Assembly (NCBI RefSeq): GCF_013409365.1
Contig: NZ_JACCBA010000001.1
Span: 5,580,001-5,644,000 of the forward strand
DNA from: Actinomadura luteofluorescens
Lineage (GTDB): Bacteria > Actinomycetota > Actinomycetes > Streptosporangiales > Streptosporangiaceae
Reading direction: 5' to 3'
DNA length: 64,000 bases
Position 1 is the stretch's first letter, and every line of letters begins with the position of its first letter. Shown one piece after another: positions 34,843-43,960 of this stretch. Position numbers and translations under genes: made by a program. A model generated the notes under the pieces. The model did not search any database. It worked only from the letters and a program-made list of their open reading frames with translations, and was not told the origin of the DNA.

Positions 34843-35341
34843 GGGACCAGGATGGCTCAGCTGCGCCGGGCTCGGTGTTGCGTCGCCATTCCTCCCAGAG
34901 CCCGGCGTGCAGCCGGTAGAGGCCGTAGGGGGTGTCGCCGGACGGCTCGCTGAAGCGGGTGCCCTGGTCCACCGGCATCGACGCCAGCCTGACGGGGAAG
35001 AACGCGGCCTGGCGCTCGCGCTCCTCGGAGCGCACCTGGAGCAGCCAGTAGGAGTGGTGGGCGTCCGCGCTGATCTCGAGGATCTCCGTCCACGCGAACC
35101 GGCGGCGGCCGTACCCCGAGACGAGGGTGAGGCCCTCCGCGTCCAGGATCATGCGCGTCCGCAGCTGGGGGACGACTCCGAGCGCGAGGGCGAAGCACGC
35201 GATCCCGGCGGCGAGCGCCGGGGCGCCCGCGCCGTCGCGGGCCTTGTCGACCGCCACGACGCCGAAGAGGGCGGCGATGGCGACCCCGGCCAGGATCATG
35301 CCGAGGTGGCGGGGGCAGCGCAGCGTTCGCGGCTTGGTCAT
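34814..35341 (-). CDS. PH-domain-like membrane protein
   Basis: 175 residues. Two hydrophobic helices near the N-terminus (LGMILAGVAIAALFGVVAV and APALAAGIACFALALGVV) precede a bacterial PH-like domain (TRMILDAEGLTLVSGYGRRRFAWTEILEISADAHHSYWLLQVRS), the architecture of the actinobacterial low-molecular-weight antigen 6 / PH family. The function of this family is not established. It overlaps maoC by 29 bases and starts 7 bases after the TetR gene. Confidence 0.75.
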   Translation of the reverse strand: MTKPRTLRCPRHLGMILAGVAIAALFGVVAVDKARDGAGAPALAAGIACFALALGVVPQLRTRMILDAEGLTLVSGYGRRRFAWTEILEISADAHHSYWLLQVRSEERERQAAFFPVRLASMPVDQGTRFSEPSGDTPYGLYRLHAGLWEEWRRNTEPGAAEPSWSHDDQDARPR

Positions 35342-35348
35342 CGGGGCA

Positions 35349-35969
35349 TTATTCCTCGTCGCCGGGCGCCGGGGGGAGGGGGGAAGCCGTGGTCAGGGCG
35401 GCCAGGAAGGCCTCCAGGAGCGCGGTCTGGCGGGCGGGCGGGTAGGCGTCCGGGTCGAACAGGGCGTGCACGACGAGGCCGTGCGCGAACGCGGCGGCGG
35501 CCGCGACGGTGCCGTCCACGCCGGTCCCGGCGGGCAGTTCGCCGCGTTCGACGGCGGCCGCGGCGTGCGGCCGGAGCCGCGCGCGCCAGTTCTCGTAGCG
35601 GCGCCGCTGGCGCTCTCCGAGTTCGGGGTCGGCGAGCGCGACGTCCCACGAGCTCACCCAGATGCGGTTCATGCCGGACGCGGCGGGGGTCAGCGGCAGG
35701 ACGTCCAGGAGCGCCGCGCGCAGGGACGCCAGGCCTGGCGGTGCCTCGCGGAGCGGGCGGTTCGCGGTGCGCTCCTCGGCGAGGTCGAGGGCGTACGCGA
35801 CGAGGGCCCGCTTGTTCGGGAAGTAGTGCGTGAGCAGTCCGGTGGACGCGTCCATCTCCGCCGCGACCGCGCGCAGGGTCAGGCCGCCGAAACCGCGGCC
35901 GGCCAGGACGCGCCAGACGGCCTCGGACACGTCCCGGCGGCGGGCGTCGTGATCACCTCGGGCGGGCAT
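35349..35969 (-). CDS. TetR-family transcriptional regulator
   Basis: 206 residues from the ATG at 35969 (MPARGDHDARRRD). The HTH is present as AVWRVLAGRGFGGLTLRAVAAEMDASTGLLTHYFPNKRALVAYALD. The C-terminal domain resembles BetI/TetR_C_6 types. It heads a minus-strand group with the PH-like and MaoC genes and is divergent from a GNAT gene. The 52-base gap holds an AACGTT-centred candidate operator. Confidence 0.88.
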   Translation of the reverse strand: MPARGDHDARRRDVSEAVWRVLAGRGFGGLTLRAVAAEMDASTGLLTHYFPNKRALVAYALDLAEERTANRPLREAPPGLASLRAALLDVLPLTPAASGMNRIWVSSWDVALADPELGERQRRRYENWRARLRPHAAAAVERGELPAGTGVDGTVAAAAAFAHGLVVHALFDPDAYPPARQTALLEAFLAALTTASPLPPAPGDEE

Positions 35970-35981
35970 TCCCGTAGAGTA

Positions 35982-36005
35982 CATAACAAACGTTCGGTAC
36001 GTACC
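35982..36005. promoter_or_regulatory. Candidate TetR operator
   Basis: An A/T-rich segment with GTAC near each end and the palindromic core AACGTT (within ACAAACGTTCGGT) lies between the divergent TetR and GNAT genes. It resembles operators of small TetR regulators; the half-site boundaries are not certain. Confidence 0.45.
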
Positions 36006-36021
36006 CTCCCGGGAGGCCCCC

Positions 36022-36567
36022 ATGTTCGCTCGCACGCTCGCCGAGGGCGCTGAGCTGCGCCCGTTGGAGCCCTGGCAGGCGGCCGAGTTCGCCGAGCACG
36101 CCGACCAGGTCCGGGCGGACATCGACCGGTACATCCCCTGGGCCCGGACCGTGGTGGACGAGAAGACGGCCCGCGAGCTGCTCCAGGCCTACGCCCACAG
36201 GCAGGCCAGGGACGAGGGGCGCCTCTACGGCATCTGGGTGGACGGCGTCCTCCAGGGCGGCACGGTCTTCCGGACGTTCGACGCCGCGCAGGGCGTCTGC
36301 GAGGCGGGCGTCTGGCTCGCGGCCGAGGCCCGGGGGCGCGGGCTGGTCACCGCGGCCGTCCGCATCATGATCGACTGGGCGGTCGGCGCCAGGGGGATGC
36401 GCCGGGTGGAGTGGCTGTGCGACCCGCGCAACACCGCGAGCGCGGCCGTGGCCGAACGGCTCGGGATGACGTGCGAGGGCGTCCTGCGGCAGGCGTTCGT
36501 GCTCGACGGCGAGCGGCGGGACGTCCAGGTATGGGCGATCCTCGCCGACGAGTGGCGGGCCGCCTGA
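36022..36567 (+). CDS. GNAT acetyltransferase, RimJ/RimL type
   Basis: 181 residues. The acetyl-CoA binding motif A is seen in CEAGVWLAAEARGRGLVTAAVRIMIDWAV, followed by the family's CDPRNTASAAVAERLGMTCEGVLRQAFVLDGERRDVQVWAIL. Relatives acetylate N-termini of ribosomal proteins or other small amines; the acceptor here is unknown. Divergent from the TetR gene. Confidence 0.9.
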   Translation: MFARTLAEGAELRPLEPWQAAEFAEHADQVRADIDRYIPWARTVVDEKTARELLQAYAHRQARDEGRLYGIWVDGVLQGGTVFRTFDAAQGVCEAGVWLAAEARGRGLVTAAVRIMIDWAVGARGMRRVEWLCDPRNTASAAVAERLGMTCEGVLRQAFVLDGERRDVQVWAILADEWRAA

Positions 36568-36666
36568 GGGAGCGGGGCCTGGCCGGAGGCGGCGGCCGGT
36601 CGGTCGGGACGGCCCGCTAGGGTAATTGGTGATCTGACTTTCACTCCTTACCTCCCGGGAGCCCCC

Positions 36667-37434
36667 GTGCACGCCGAGCAGGTCGTCCTGCTGCTGGCCG
36701 CCGCCGTCGCGGCGGGATGGGTCGACGCCGTGGTGGGAGGCGGCGGGCTGATCCAGCTGCCCGCGCTGCTGCTGCTCAACCCGGGGCAGCCGGTCGCGAC
36801 CGCGCTCGCCACCAACAAGCTGGGCTCGATCGCGGGCACCACGTCCGCCGCCGTCGCCTACGCGCGCAAGGCCAAGCCGGACGTGCGGGTGGCCCTCCCG
36901 GCGGGCCTGCTCGCGGTGTGCTGCGCCGCCGGCGGCGCCCTCTGCGCGGCGGCGATCTCCTCGGACGTGCTGAAGCCCGTCATCATGGTCGTGCTGCTGG
37001 CGGTGGCCGCGATCGTGGTGCTCAGGCCCGACCTCGGCCGGACCCCGCGGCCGGTGCTGCGGACGCGCCGCCGGGTCGCCGCCGCCGTCCTCGTCCCCGG
37101 CGTCGCGATCGCGTTCTACGACGGGCTGGTCGGGCCGGGCACCGGGACGTTCCTGGTGATCGCGTTCACCACGCTGCTCGGCATGGACTTCGTCGACGCC
37201 TCCGCCACCTCGAAGATCATCAACACGGGCACCAACCTGGGCGCGCTCGCCGTGTTCGCGGCGCAGGGGCACGTGCTGTGGGCCATCGGGCTGGCGATGG
37301 CGGTCTGCAACATCGTCGGCGCGCAGCTCGGCGCCCACATGGCGATCAGCCGCGGTGCCGGTTTCGTTCGGGTCGTCCTGCTCTGTGTCGTCAGCGCCCT
37401 CGTGCTGAAGCTCGGTTACGAGCAGTTCGGCTGA
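36667..37434 (+). CDS. TSUP (TauE/SafE) family membrane transporter
   Basis: 255 residues from a GTG with GGGAG upstream. About eight transmembrane helices and two copies of the family motif are present: AAGWVDAVVGGGGLIQLPALL near the N-terminus and FYDGLVGPGTGTFLVIAFTTLLGMDFV in the second half. Members move sulfur-containing anions or other organic anions across the membrane. It converges on the GH15-like pseudogene six bases after its stop. Confidence 0.9.
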   Translation: MHAEQVVLLLAAAVAAGWVDAVVGGGGLIQLPALLLLNPGQPVATALATNKLGSIAGTTSAAVAYARKAKPDVRVALPAGLLAVCCAAGGALCAAAISSDVLKPVIMVVLLAVAAIVVLRPDLGRTPRPVLRTRRRVAAAVLVPGVAIAFYDGLVGPGTGTFLVIAFTTLLGMDFVDASATSKIINTGTNLGALAVFAAQGHVLWAIGLAMAVCNIVGAQLGAHMAISRGAGFVRVVLLCVVSALVLKLGYEQFG

Positions 37435-37440
37435 TCCCCG

Positions 37441-38956
37441 TCACGGGACGGGGAGCGGCCGGTCCAGCGCGGAGAGGCTCAGCAGGACCAGCGACGCCGT
37501 CCAGCCCAGGGGCGCCGGGCCCGCGGGCCTGCCCGTGACGCCGACCTTCTCCGGCAGGACGCCCAGCGATGTGCGGTGCGCGGAGAGCCAGTCGAGCCGG
37601 TCCAGCGCCTCGTCCTCGCGGCCCGACGCGGCCGCGTTCAGCCCGAACAGCGCGGTCTCCGGCGTCCAGGCGACGTCGGGATCGCCCGACCAGCGCTCGC
37701 CCGGCAGGACGCCGCCGTTCGGCAGCGCCTGCTTGCGCGCGGCGTCCGCGATCGCGGCGGTCACCCCCGGATCGGCCGGCCCGAACGGCGGGGCGAGGAA
37801 CGTCACCGAGGTGTCCATCAGCCCGCCGGGGATGGGGGAGCGCGGGTAGCCGTAGGGGGCGAACTGCCTGGCCAGCGCGTCCGAGACCCGCTGCGCCCCG
37901 TGCCGCCACTGCGCCGCCTTCGCGTCTTCGCCGCGCATCCGCGCGAGGTCGGCCGCCGCGCGCAGCCCCGCCAGCGCGGGGCCGACCACGCCGAGCGTCG
38001 GGCGCCGCGGGTCCTGCTCGCGCCGGTGGTCGCGTTCCCAGTAGTCGGACGAGGCGGGCGGCAGCCCCTCGGCGTCCAGGGAGCGCGCCAGATGGTCGGC
38101 GGCGCGCCGCACCATCGGCCACAGCGTGGGCAGCTCGTCCTGGCCCGCGGCCCTGACGGCGTAGAACCACGTCGACCACAGCACCCATCCGAGCGAGTCC
38201 AGCTGCGGGGGCCCGGCCGTCGGCGACGGCCGTCCCGTCGGCGTTGTACCGCGCGGCCCACATGCCGTCGTCGTGCTGCGCCCGGGCGAGGAAGTACAGG
38301 ATGCGGCGCGCCTCGGCCGGATGCCCGGTCACGGTGAACGCGGCCACGGCGAACGCGGAGTCGCGGGGCCAGCAGTACCGCCACTTCGAGTACCAGGACG
38401 CGAGGGACGCGCCGTTCGGGCGGGTGAGGAGCCGGAGGTCGAGCAGGGCGCGCGTCGCCATGTCGCGGTAGGCGCCGTCCGTCGCGGCACCCGGGACGGT
38501 GCCCTGCGCCAGCCACGCGCTGTCGGACCGGACCGCCCGCTCCACCCGCGGGTCGGAGGCGTCCACGGTGATCGGCGTCTCCCCGCCGGACGGAACGAGC
38601 CGGACCTGCCCGTCCGGGAGCCTGACGACCGAGCTGCCCGGCAGGTAGGAGGCCCCTTCGGCCTGGTCGGGGGCCAGCGGGACGCCCGCGAACGGCCACC
38701 CGCCGCCGCCGACGAGCCCGGGGCTCGCCCAGCCGGGCGCGGGCGGCTCGGGGACGGTGGCGCCGCCGGTCGCGACGAGCGCCGCCACGATGAGCAGGCC
38801 GGCGGTGCGCCGCACCTTGCGGGCTCCCGACCGGCCGCGCGGCGCGGCGCGGCGGCGCGGGGCGGTGGGCCCGCCCGCGGGCGGCGGGACGGATATGACG
38901 GGCGCGACGGTGACGGGTGCCGCGACGGATGTGTCGCGTCTCTCAGCCATCGCCAT
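37441..38956 (-). pseudogene. Frameshifted GH15-like (glucoamylase-type) membrane-anchored protein
   Basis: The gene reads in one frame from 38956 to about 38210, then in another to 37441; joined, it would be about 504 residues. Part 1 has a basic cytoplasmic tail, one anchor helix (AGLLIVAALVATGGATV) and the GH15-type WYSKWRYCWPRDSAFAVAAF. Part 2 continues with WVLWSTWFYAV, PPASSDYWERD and DVAWTPETALFGLNAAAS. Removing one base from the run of five G at 38207-38211 (plus strand) restores DGRAPQLDSLGWVLWSTWFY. Either an assembly homopolymer error or a genuine recent frameshift. If intact it would act outside the membrane on alpha-glucosides. Confidence 0.8.
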
Positions 38957-39254
38957 GCGTTCGCCCCCTGTCCGCCTGGCCGTCTCGCCGAATTAGTACA
39001 TCAAACTATGTCAATCGGTTCATCCTCCTCACGAGCCACTCGTGCCCTCCCTTGAGGATGAGCACACCTACCGCCCGGCGCGCTCCCGTTCAAGCGAAGT
39101 CCGCGTGACATACGGACCCGGCGGCCTCACCATGTGGATGGGTTGACTAGGCTGCATCGACGGAGCGGACCGCCGAGTGCCGGCCGCACGGACACCCGTG
39201 TAACCCCCACTCGTGTGGTCACATTTGGCAGTCGATCCGTAAAAGGACGCCCTC
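38957..39254. promoter_or_regulatory. 298-base divergent region between the GH15-like gene and sucC
   Basis: It contains ACAT-6-ATGT (38998-39011) close to the GH15-like start, inside an unusually A/T-rich patch, and a nested inverted repeat at 39021-39060. The sucC side has a ribosome site (AAAAGGA, 7 bases before the GTG) but no clear promoter boxes. No gene is supported. Confidence 0.45.
39021..39060. repeat. Nested inverted repeats
   Basis: CATCCTC (39021-39027) pairs with GAGGATG (39054-39060), and inside it CACGAG (39030-39035) pairs with CTCGTG (39039-39044). It could be an operator pair or a transcript structure between the divergent GH15-like and sucC genes. Confidence 0.5.
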
Positions 39255-40436
39255 GTGGACCTGTTCGAACATCAGGCGAAGGAACTCTTCGCCGAGTACG
39301 GGGTACCGGTGCCGACCGGCAAGGTCGCCCATACTCCCCAGGAAGCCCGAGACATCGCGGCGGAGCTGTTCGCCGCGGGGAGCTCGAAGGTCGTGGTCAA
39401 GGCCCAGGTGAAGACCGGGGGCCGCGGCAAGGCCGGCGGCGTGAAGCTGGCCGACTCCGCCGACGAGGCCGAGCAGCTCGCCGGCCGGATCCTCGGCATG
39501 GACATCAAGGGCCACACGGTCCACAAGGTCCTGGTCGAGGAGGGCAGCGCGATCGCGCAGGAGTACTACTTCTCCTTCCTGCTCGACCGCGCCAACCGGA
39601 CCTTCCTGTCCATCTGCTCCGTCGAGGGCGGCGTGGAGATCGAGGAGGTGCCGCACGACCGGCTGGCGATGGTGCCGGTCTCGCCGCTGGAGGGCGTCGA
39701 CCGCGCCCGGGCCCGCGAGATCGCCGAGAAGGGCCGCCTCCCGCAGGAGGCCCTCGACGGCGCCGCCGAGCTGATCGAGCGGCTGTGGGCCGTGTTCACC
39801 GACGAGGACGCCTCCCTCGTCGAGGTGAACCCGATGATCCTCACCGCCGACGGCCAGGTGAAGGCCCTCGACGGCAAGGTCTCCCTGGACGACAACGCCT
39901 CGTTCCGCCAGGACGACCACGAGAGGCTCGAGGACAAGGCCGCGGCCGACCCCCTGGAGGCGGCGGCGAAGGCCAAGGACCTCAACTATGTCAAGCTGGA
40001 CGGCAGCGTCGGCATCATCGGCAACGGTGCCGGGCTCGTCATGTCCACCCTCGACGTGGTCGCCTACGCGGGCGAGCAGTTCAACGGCCAGAAGCCCGCG
40101 AACTTCCTCGACATCGGCGGCGGCGCGTCCGCCGAGGTGATGGCGAACGGGCTGGAGATCGTCCTGTCCGACGCCGACGTCAAGTCCGTCTTCGTCAACG
40201 TCTTCGGCGGCATCACCGCCTGCGACGCCGTCGCCAACGGCATCGTGTCGGCCTACAAGCTCCTGGCCGACCGCGGCGAGACGGTCAACCGCCCGCTCGT
40301 CGTCCGGCTGGACGGCAACAACGCCGAACTCGGGCGCAGGATCCTCAACGACGCGGCGCTGCCCGGCGTCCAGCAGGTCGACACCATGGACGACGCGGCC
40401 AGGCGCGCCGCCGAACTCGCAGCGGCAGGTGCATGA
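39255..40436 (+). CDS. sucC: Succinyl-CoA synthetase beta subunit
   Basis: 393 residues, full length. The ATP-grasp domain opens [43 protein letters not shown] contributes to the nucleotide site, and [26 protein letters not shown] is the conserved Mg/nucleotide segment. The C-terminal CoA-ligase part includes [18 protein letters not shown] and [19 protein letters not shown]. It makes succinate and ATP or GTP from succinyl-CoA in the TCA cycle. The GTG start has AAAAGGA 7 bases upstream. The stop overlaps sucD. Confidence 0.97.
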   Translation: MDLFEHQAKELFAEYGVPVPTGKVAHTPQEARDIAAELFAAGSSKVVVKAQVKTGGRGKAGGVKLADSADEAEQLAGRILGMDIKGHTVHKVLVEEGSAIAQEYYFSFLLDRANRTFLSICSVEGGVEIEEVPHDRLAMVPVSPLEGVDRARAREIAEKGRLPQEALDGAAELIERLWAVFTDEDASLVEVNPMILTADGQVKALDGKVSLDDNASFRQDDHERLEDKAAADPLEAAAKAKDLNYVKLDGSVGIIGNGAGLVMSTLDVVAYAGEQFNGQKPANFLDIGGGASAEVMANGLEIVLSDADVKSVFVNVFGGITACDAVANGIVSAYKLLADRGETVNRPLVVRLDGNNAELGRRILNDAALPGVQQVDTMDDAARRAAELAAAGA

Positions 40437-41326
40437 CAATGGCCATCTGGCTCACCGAGAACAGCAAGATCATCGTCCAGGGCATCACGGGCTCCGAGGG
40501 CACCAAGCACGGCCGCCGGATGCTCGCCTCCGGCGCCCAGGTCGTCGGCGGCGTGAACGCCCGCAAGGCCGGGCAGACGGTCGACTTCGACGGCACGACC
40601 CTTCCGGTGTTCGGCACCGTCAAGGAGGCCATGCAGGAGACCGGCGCCGACGTCTCCGTCGTGTTCGTCCCGCCGAAGTTCACCAAGGACGCCGTGGTCG
40701 AGGCGATCGACGCCGGGATCCCGCTCTGCGTCGTCATCACCGAGGGCATCCCGGTGCACGACACCGCCTTCTTCTGGGCGTACGCGGAGTCCAAGGGGAA
40801 CAAGACGCGGATCATCGGGCCGAACTGCCCCGGCATCGCGTCCCCCGGCAAGTCGAACGCCGGCATCATCCCGGCCGACATCACCACGCCCGGCCGCATC
40901 GGCCTGGTGTCCAAGTCGGGCACGCTGACCTACCAGATGATGTACGAGCTGCGCGATATCGGCTTCTCCACCTGCGTCGGCATCGGCGGCGACCCCGTCA
41001 TCGGGACCACCCACATCGACGCGCTCCAGGCGTTCCAGGACGACCCGGAGACCGACGCCATCGTGATGATCGGTGAGATCGGGGGCGACGCCGAGGAGCG
41101 CGCCGCCGCCTACATCGAGCAGCACGTGACCAAGCCGGTCGTCGGCTACGTCGCCGGGTTCACCGCCCCCGAGGGCAAGACCATGGGCCACGCCGGCGCC
41201 ATCGTGTCCGGCTCCGCCGGCACCGCGCAGGCGAAGAAGGAGGCCCTGGAGAAGGTCGGCGTCCGGGTCGGCAAGACCCCGAGCGAGACCGCCGTCCTCA
41301 TGCGGGAGATCATGCAGAACCGCTGA
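40433..41326 (+). CDS. sucD: Succinyl-CoA synthetase alpha subunit
   Basis: 297 residues. The CoA-binding Rossmann part has [21 protein letters not shown]. The phosphorylated His lies in [19 protein letters not shown] near residue 250, and [17 protein letters not shown] is a second family signature. It partners with SucC. The ATG at 40433 overlaps the sucC stop (ATGA); a second in-frame ATG at 40439 has better ribosome-site spacing and may be used. A strong terminator follows. Confidence 0.97.
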   Translation: MTMAIWLTENSKIIVQGITGSEGTKHGRRMLASGAQVVGGVNARKAGQTVDFDGTTLPVFGTVKEAMQETGADVSVVFVPPKFTKDAVVEAIDAGIPLCVVITEGIPVHDTAFFWAYAESKGNKTRIIGPNCPGIASPGKSNAGIIPADITTPGRIGLVSKSGTLTYQMMYELRDIGFSTCVGIGGDPVIGTTHIDALQAFQDDPETDAIVMIGEIGGDAEERAAAYIEQHVTKPVVGYVAGFTAPEGKTMGHAGAIVSGSAGTAQAKKEALEKVGVRVGKTPSETAVLMREIMQNR

Positions 41327-41341
41327 TCCCCCCGGACCATC

Positions 41342-41382
41342 CGAAAGACGCCCGAGCCGCCCCGCGGTCCGGGCGTCTTTCG
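41342..41382 (+). terminator. Terminator of sucCD
   Basis: CGAAAGACGCCCG (41342-41354) and CGGGCGTCTTTCG (41370-41382) form a perfect 13-bp stem, 15 bases after the sucD stop, with a 15-base loop. Confidence 0.8.
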
Positions 41383-41473
41383 CGTCCCGGCCGCCGCCGC
41401 GGGGCGTGATCACAAAGGCGACACGCCGGGCGGGCGGGCCTTGCGGGGGCGGGCGCGGTGCCAGCATGGACCG

Positions 41474-43348
41474 GTGAGCGACAAGACCCCCGGGCAGCGC
41501 GCGAAGCGGGAGCCGTCGAAGGCCGCACCGGCGAAGGGTGCGGGGCCGAAGGGCGCCCCCTCCAAGGGCGCCCCCTCCAAGGCCGCGCCGCCGCCGGCCG
41601 AGGCGGGCCGGGCCGCCGCGCCGCCGGGCGCGGACTCCGCGCGCGGACGCCCGCCGGCCGCCCCCGCCAGGCCGCTGTACGTCACGGGGCTCGTCGCGGC
41701 GCTGTGGTGCATCGGCATCGGGCTCGCGGTGCTCACCACGATCACGCTGATCGGCTGGATCGCCGCGCCGAAGACCGCGCTCGGCCACGGCATGGCCGGG
41801 GTGTTCCGGACGGCCGTGAACTTCTGGCTGGTCTCGCACCACGCGGGCTTCTCCTACGGGCAGGGGCGGTTCGGGCTCCTCCCGCTCGGCGTGCTCGTCC
41901 TGCCCGGGGTCCTGCTGTACCGGGGCGGCGGGTGGATGATCCGGGTGGCGGGCCTGCCGCACCGGCAGCGCACCGCCGTCCTGCACGTGGCCGTCGCGCT
42001 GGCCGTCCCGTACGCGGCGCTGGCCGGGCTGCTCGCGCTCGCGGCGTCGTCGAAGGAGGTCCGGCCGTCGGCGTGGCAGGCGCTCGTCGGGTGCTTCCTC
42101 GTCGCCGCCGTCGCGGGCGGGCTCGGCGCGGCGCGGGCGATCGTGGTGGCGGAGGCCCGGGGGCGGCGCGTCCGGTCCGGGCTGGGCGCGCTGCTGCGGC
42201 TGCTGCCCGAGCGGCCGCGCTCCCTGGTGATCGGCGTGGCGGGGTCGCTGAGCGTGCTGCTCGCCTCGGGCGCGCTGCTCGTCGGCGGGTCCCTCGCCAC
42301 GCACCTGTCGGACGCCGGCGACCTCTACGACATGCTCGCCCCCGGAGCCGTCGGCGGCGTCCTCCTGCTGCTGGTCGAGCTGGCGTTCCTGCCGAACGCG
42401 GCGATCTGGGGCATGGCCTACGCGGTCGGCCCCGGCTTCTCCGTCGGCGCCGGGACGAGCGTCTCCCCGACCGGGGTGTTCCTGGACGCCGTGCCCGCGT
42501 TCCCGCCGCTCGCGGCCCTTCCCCAGCCGGGCCCGGCGCCCGCGGTCTCGCTGCTGGCGCTGGCGGCGCCGTTCGTCGCGGGCGCGGTGGGCGGCGTCCT
42601 GACGATCCGGTCGCTGCCGAGCCCGGTGTCGGAGGGCGCGCCGCTGTGGGGCTTCGTGTCGGGCGCCCTGACCGGGGCCGTCGCGGCGCTGCTGAGCGCG
42701 CTGGCCGGAGGGCCGCTCGGCGGCGGGCGGATGGCGACCGTGGGCCCGTCGGCGTGGCAGGTGGGGCTGCTGGCCGCCCTCGAGGTGGGGATCTCGGCGG
42801 CGATCGCGGCGTGGGTGGCGAACTGGATGGTGCTGCGGCGTCCGGCGGGCGCCCCGTCCAGGAGATCGGGTTCCGGGAAGCGGGCGGCGAAGAAGGCCGC
42901 CGCCGCGAAGGCGCCTTCCAAGAAGAGGGCGGCGAAGAAGGCCGCCGAGCCGAAGAAGCAGGTGCGGGCGGCTCCGGAGCCCGCCATGCCGCTGTCGGCG
43001 CCCGTCCCCGAGGACTACGACCTGCGCCTGGAGGGCCCGCCCAAGCCGGCGCCGAAGGCCCCGCACGCGCCGGATCCGCTGGAGTTCGAGGAGGCCGAGC
43101 CCGTCCTCGCGCCCCGGCGGCCCCGCCGCCGGGCGGACCCGGTGCCGGGGCCCGTCGAGGACGAGCCCCCGCCGCCGGGCGACGGCACGATCGTCGTCGA
43201 GGGCCACCTGGAGCCCGAGGAGCCCGCCGGGCACGAGCCCGCCGAGGAGCGGCGCCCCGTCCCGCCGCCCCGCGAGGACTCGGGACGCACCGAGAACCGG
43301 GGCGGCGCCATCTACGTCCTGCGCGACGACCCTGACCAGGACCTCTAG
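41474..43348 (+). CDS. DUF6350 polytopic membrane protein
   Basis: 624 residues from a GTG (VSDKTPGQRAKREPS). A Lys/Ala/Pro-rich cytoplasmic N-terminus contains short repeats (KGAPSKGAPSK). About ten hydrophobic segments follow (residues 65-460), then a long Ala/Lys and Pro/Glu-rich cytoplasmic tail ending IYVLRDDPDQDL. This family sits between sucD and purN in many actinomycetes, which is the basis for the name. Its function is not known. The earlier frame extension to 41441 is not needed. Confidence 0.8.
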   Translation: MSDKTPGQRAKREPSKAAPAKGAGPKGAPSKGAPSKAAPPPAEAGRAAAPPGADSARGRPPAAPARPLYVTGLVAALWCIGIGLAVLTTITLIGWIAAPKTALGHGMAGVFRTAVNFWLVSHHAGFSYGQGRFGLLPLGVLVLPGVLLYRGGGWMIRVAGLPHRQRTAVLHVAVALAVPYAALAGLLALAASSKEVRPSAWQALVGCFLVAAVAGGLGAARAIVVAEARGRRVRSGLGALLRLLPERPRSLVIGVAGSLSVLLASGALLVGGSLATHLSDAGDLYDMLAPGAVGGVLLLLVELAFLPNAAIWGMAYAVGPGFSVGAGTSVSPTGVFLDAVPAFPPLAALPQPGPAPAVSLLALAAPFVAGAVGGVLTIRSLPSPVSEGAPLWGFVSGALTGAVAALLSALAGGPLGGGRMATVGPSAWQVGLLAALEVGISAAIAAWVANWMVLRRPAGAPSRRSGSGKRAAKKAAAAKAPSKKRAAKKAAEPKKQVRAAPEPAMPLSAPVPEDYDLRLEGPPKPAPKAPHAPDPLEFEEAEPVLAPRRPRRRADPVPGPVEDEPPPPGDGTIVVEGHLEPEEPAGHEPAEERRPVPPPREDSGRTENRGGAIYVLRDDPDQDL

Positions 43349-43360
43349 CCGCGATCAGGG

Positions 43361-43400
43361 CGGGTCAGAGCAGGTCAGAGCAGGTCAGAGCAGGTCGCCG
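43361..43400. repeat. 10-base tandem repeat overlapping a stop codon
   Basis: The unit CAGGTCAGAG is repeated about 3.5 times (first copy CGGGTCAGAG). It lies between two convergent genes and contains the TGA of the minus-strand membrane protein. The period is not a multiple of three, and each copy supplies another potential TGA. Confidence 0.8.
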
Positions 43401-43858
43401 TACTTGTCCATGCTGCCGGCGGGAAGGTCGAGCTTCTTCTCGATCTTCGGGTAGTACTTCGCGCGGCACGCCTGCTTGTCGGTGGTGGTGTTGGACGTGC
43501 TGACGCAGCTCTGGTAGCCGCTCAGCTCCGTCCACAGGAACGCCGTCAGGGAGACCGACAGCAGCGAGAACACGAGCCCGATCGAGCCGAGCACCATGCC
43601 GGGGACGGCGCCGGGGGCGGCGTCGTGCGTGCGGCGCGCGCTCCGGCGGGCCCTGATGCCGACGACCAGCGCGGCGATGCCGAGCACCAGGCCGAGCGGG
43701 TAGAAGAAGAACGCGGTCAGCAGGGCGATGCCGCCGAGCCACAGGGCCCGCCAGCCGGTGCCCCGCCCGCCCTGGCGCGGCCCCGCGGGCGGCTCTCCCG
43801 CGGGCCGCGCGTCCGGGCGGTCTTCGGGCTGGGCCGGACGGTCCGGCTGGTCGCTCAC
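43385..43858 (-). CDS. Small DUF4190-like membrane protein
   Basis: 157 residues from a GTG at 43858, chosen because GGAGGAG lies 6-8 bases upstream; the ATG at 43873 would use that site as codons. A polar, Pro-rich N-terminus is followed by ALWLGGIALLTAFFFYPLGLVLGIAALVVGIRARRSARR and a second helix pair ending FLWTEL, then an extracellular tail with two cysteines (YQSCVST, KQACRAKYY) that may pair. DUF4190-like two-helix topology. Function unknown. Divergent from purN. Confidence 0.75.
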   Translation of the reverse strand: MSDQPDRPAQPEDRPDARPAGEPPAGPRQGGRGTGWRALWLGGIALLTAFFFYPLGLVLGIAALVVGIRARRSARRTHDAAPGAVPGMVLGSIGLVFSLLSVSLTAFLWTELSGYQSCVSTSNTTTDKQACRAKYYPKIEKKLDLPAGSMDKYGDLL

Positions 43859-43921
43859 GTTCTTCTCCTCCATGCGGGGTGTTCGTACGGTCTGGGGTGA
43901 GGCGGCGCCGGGGCCGCCCGA

Positions 43922-43927
43922 TAGGCT
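43922..43927 (+). promoter_or_regulatory. Probable -10 box of the purNH promoter
   Basis: TAGGCT fits TANNNT and lies 33 bases before the purN ATG, leaving room for a short leader. No -35 is convincing. Confidence 0.35.
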
Positions 43928-43960
43928 TCGTGTCGTCCCAGTAACGTCCACCGGGGAGTC

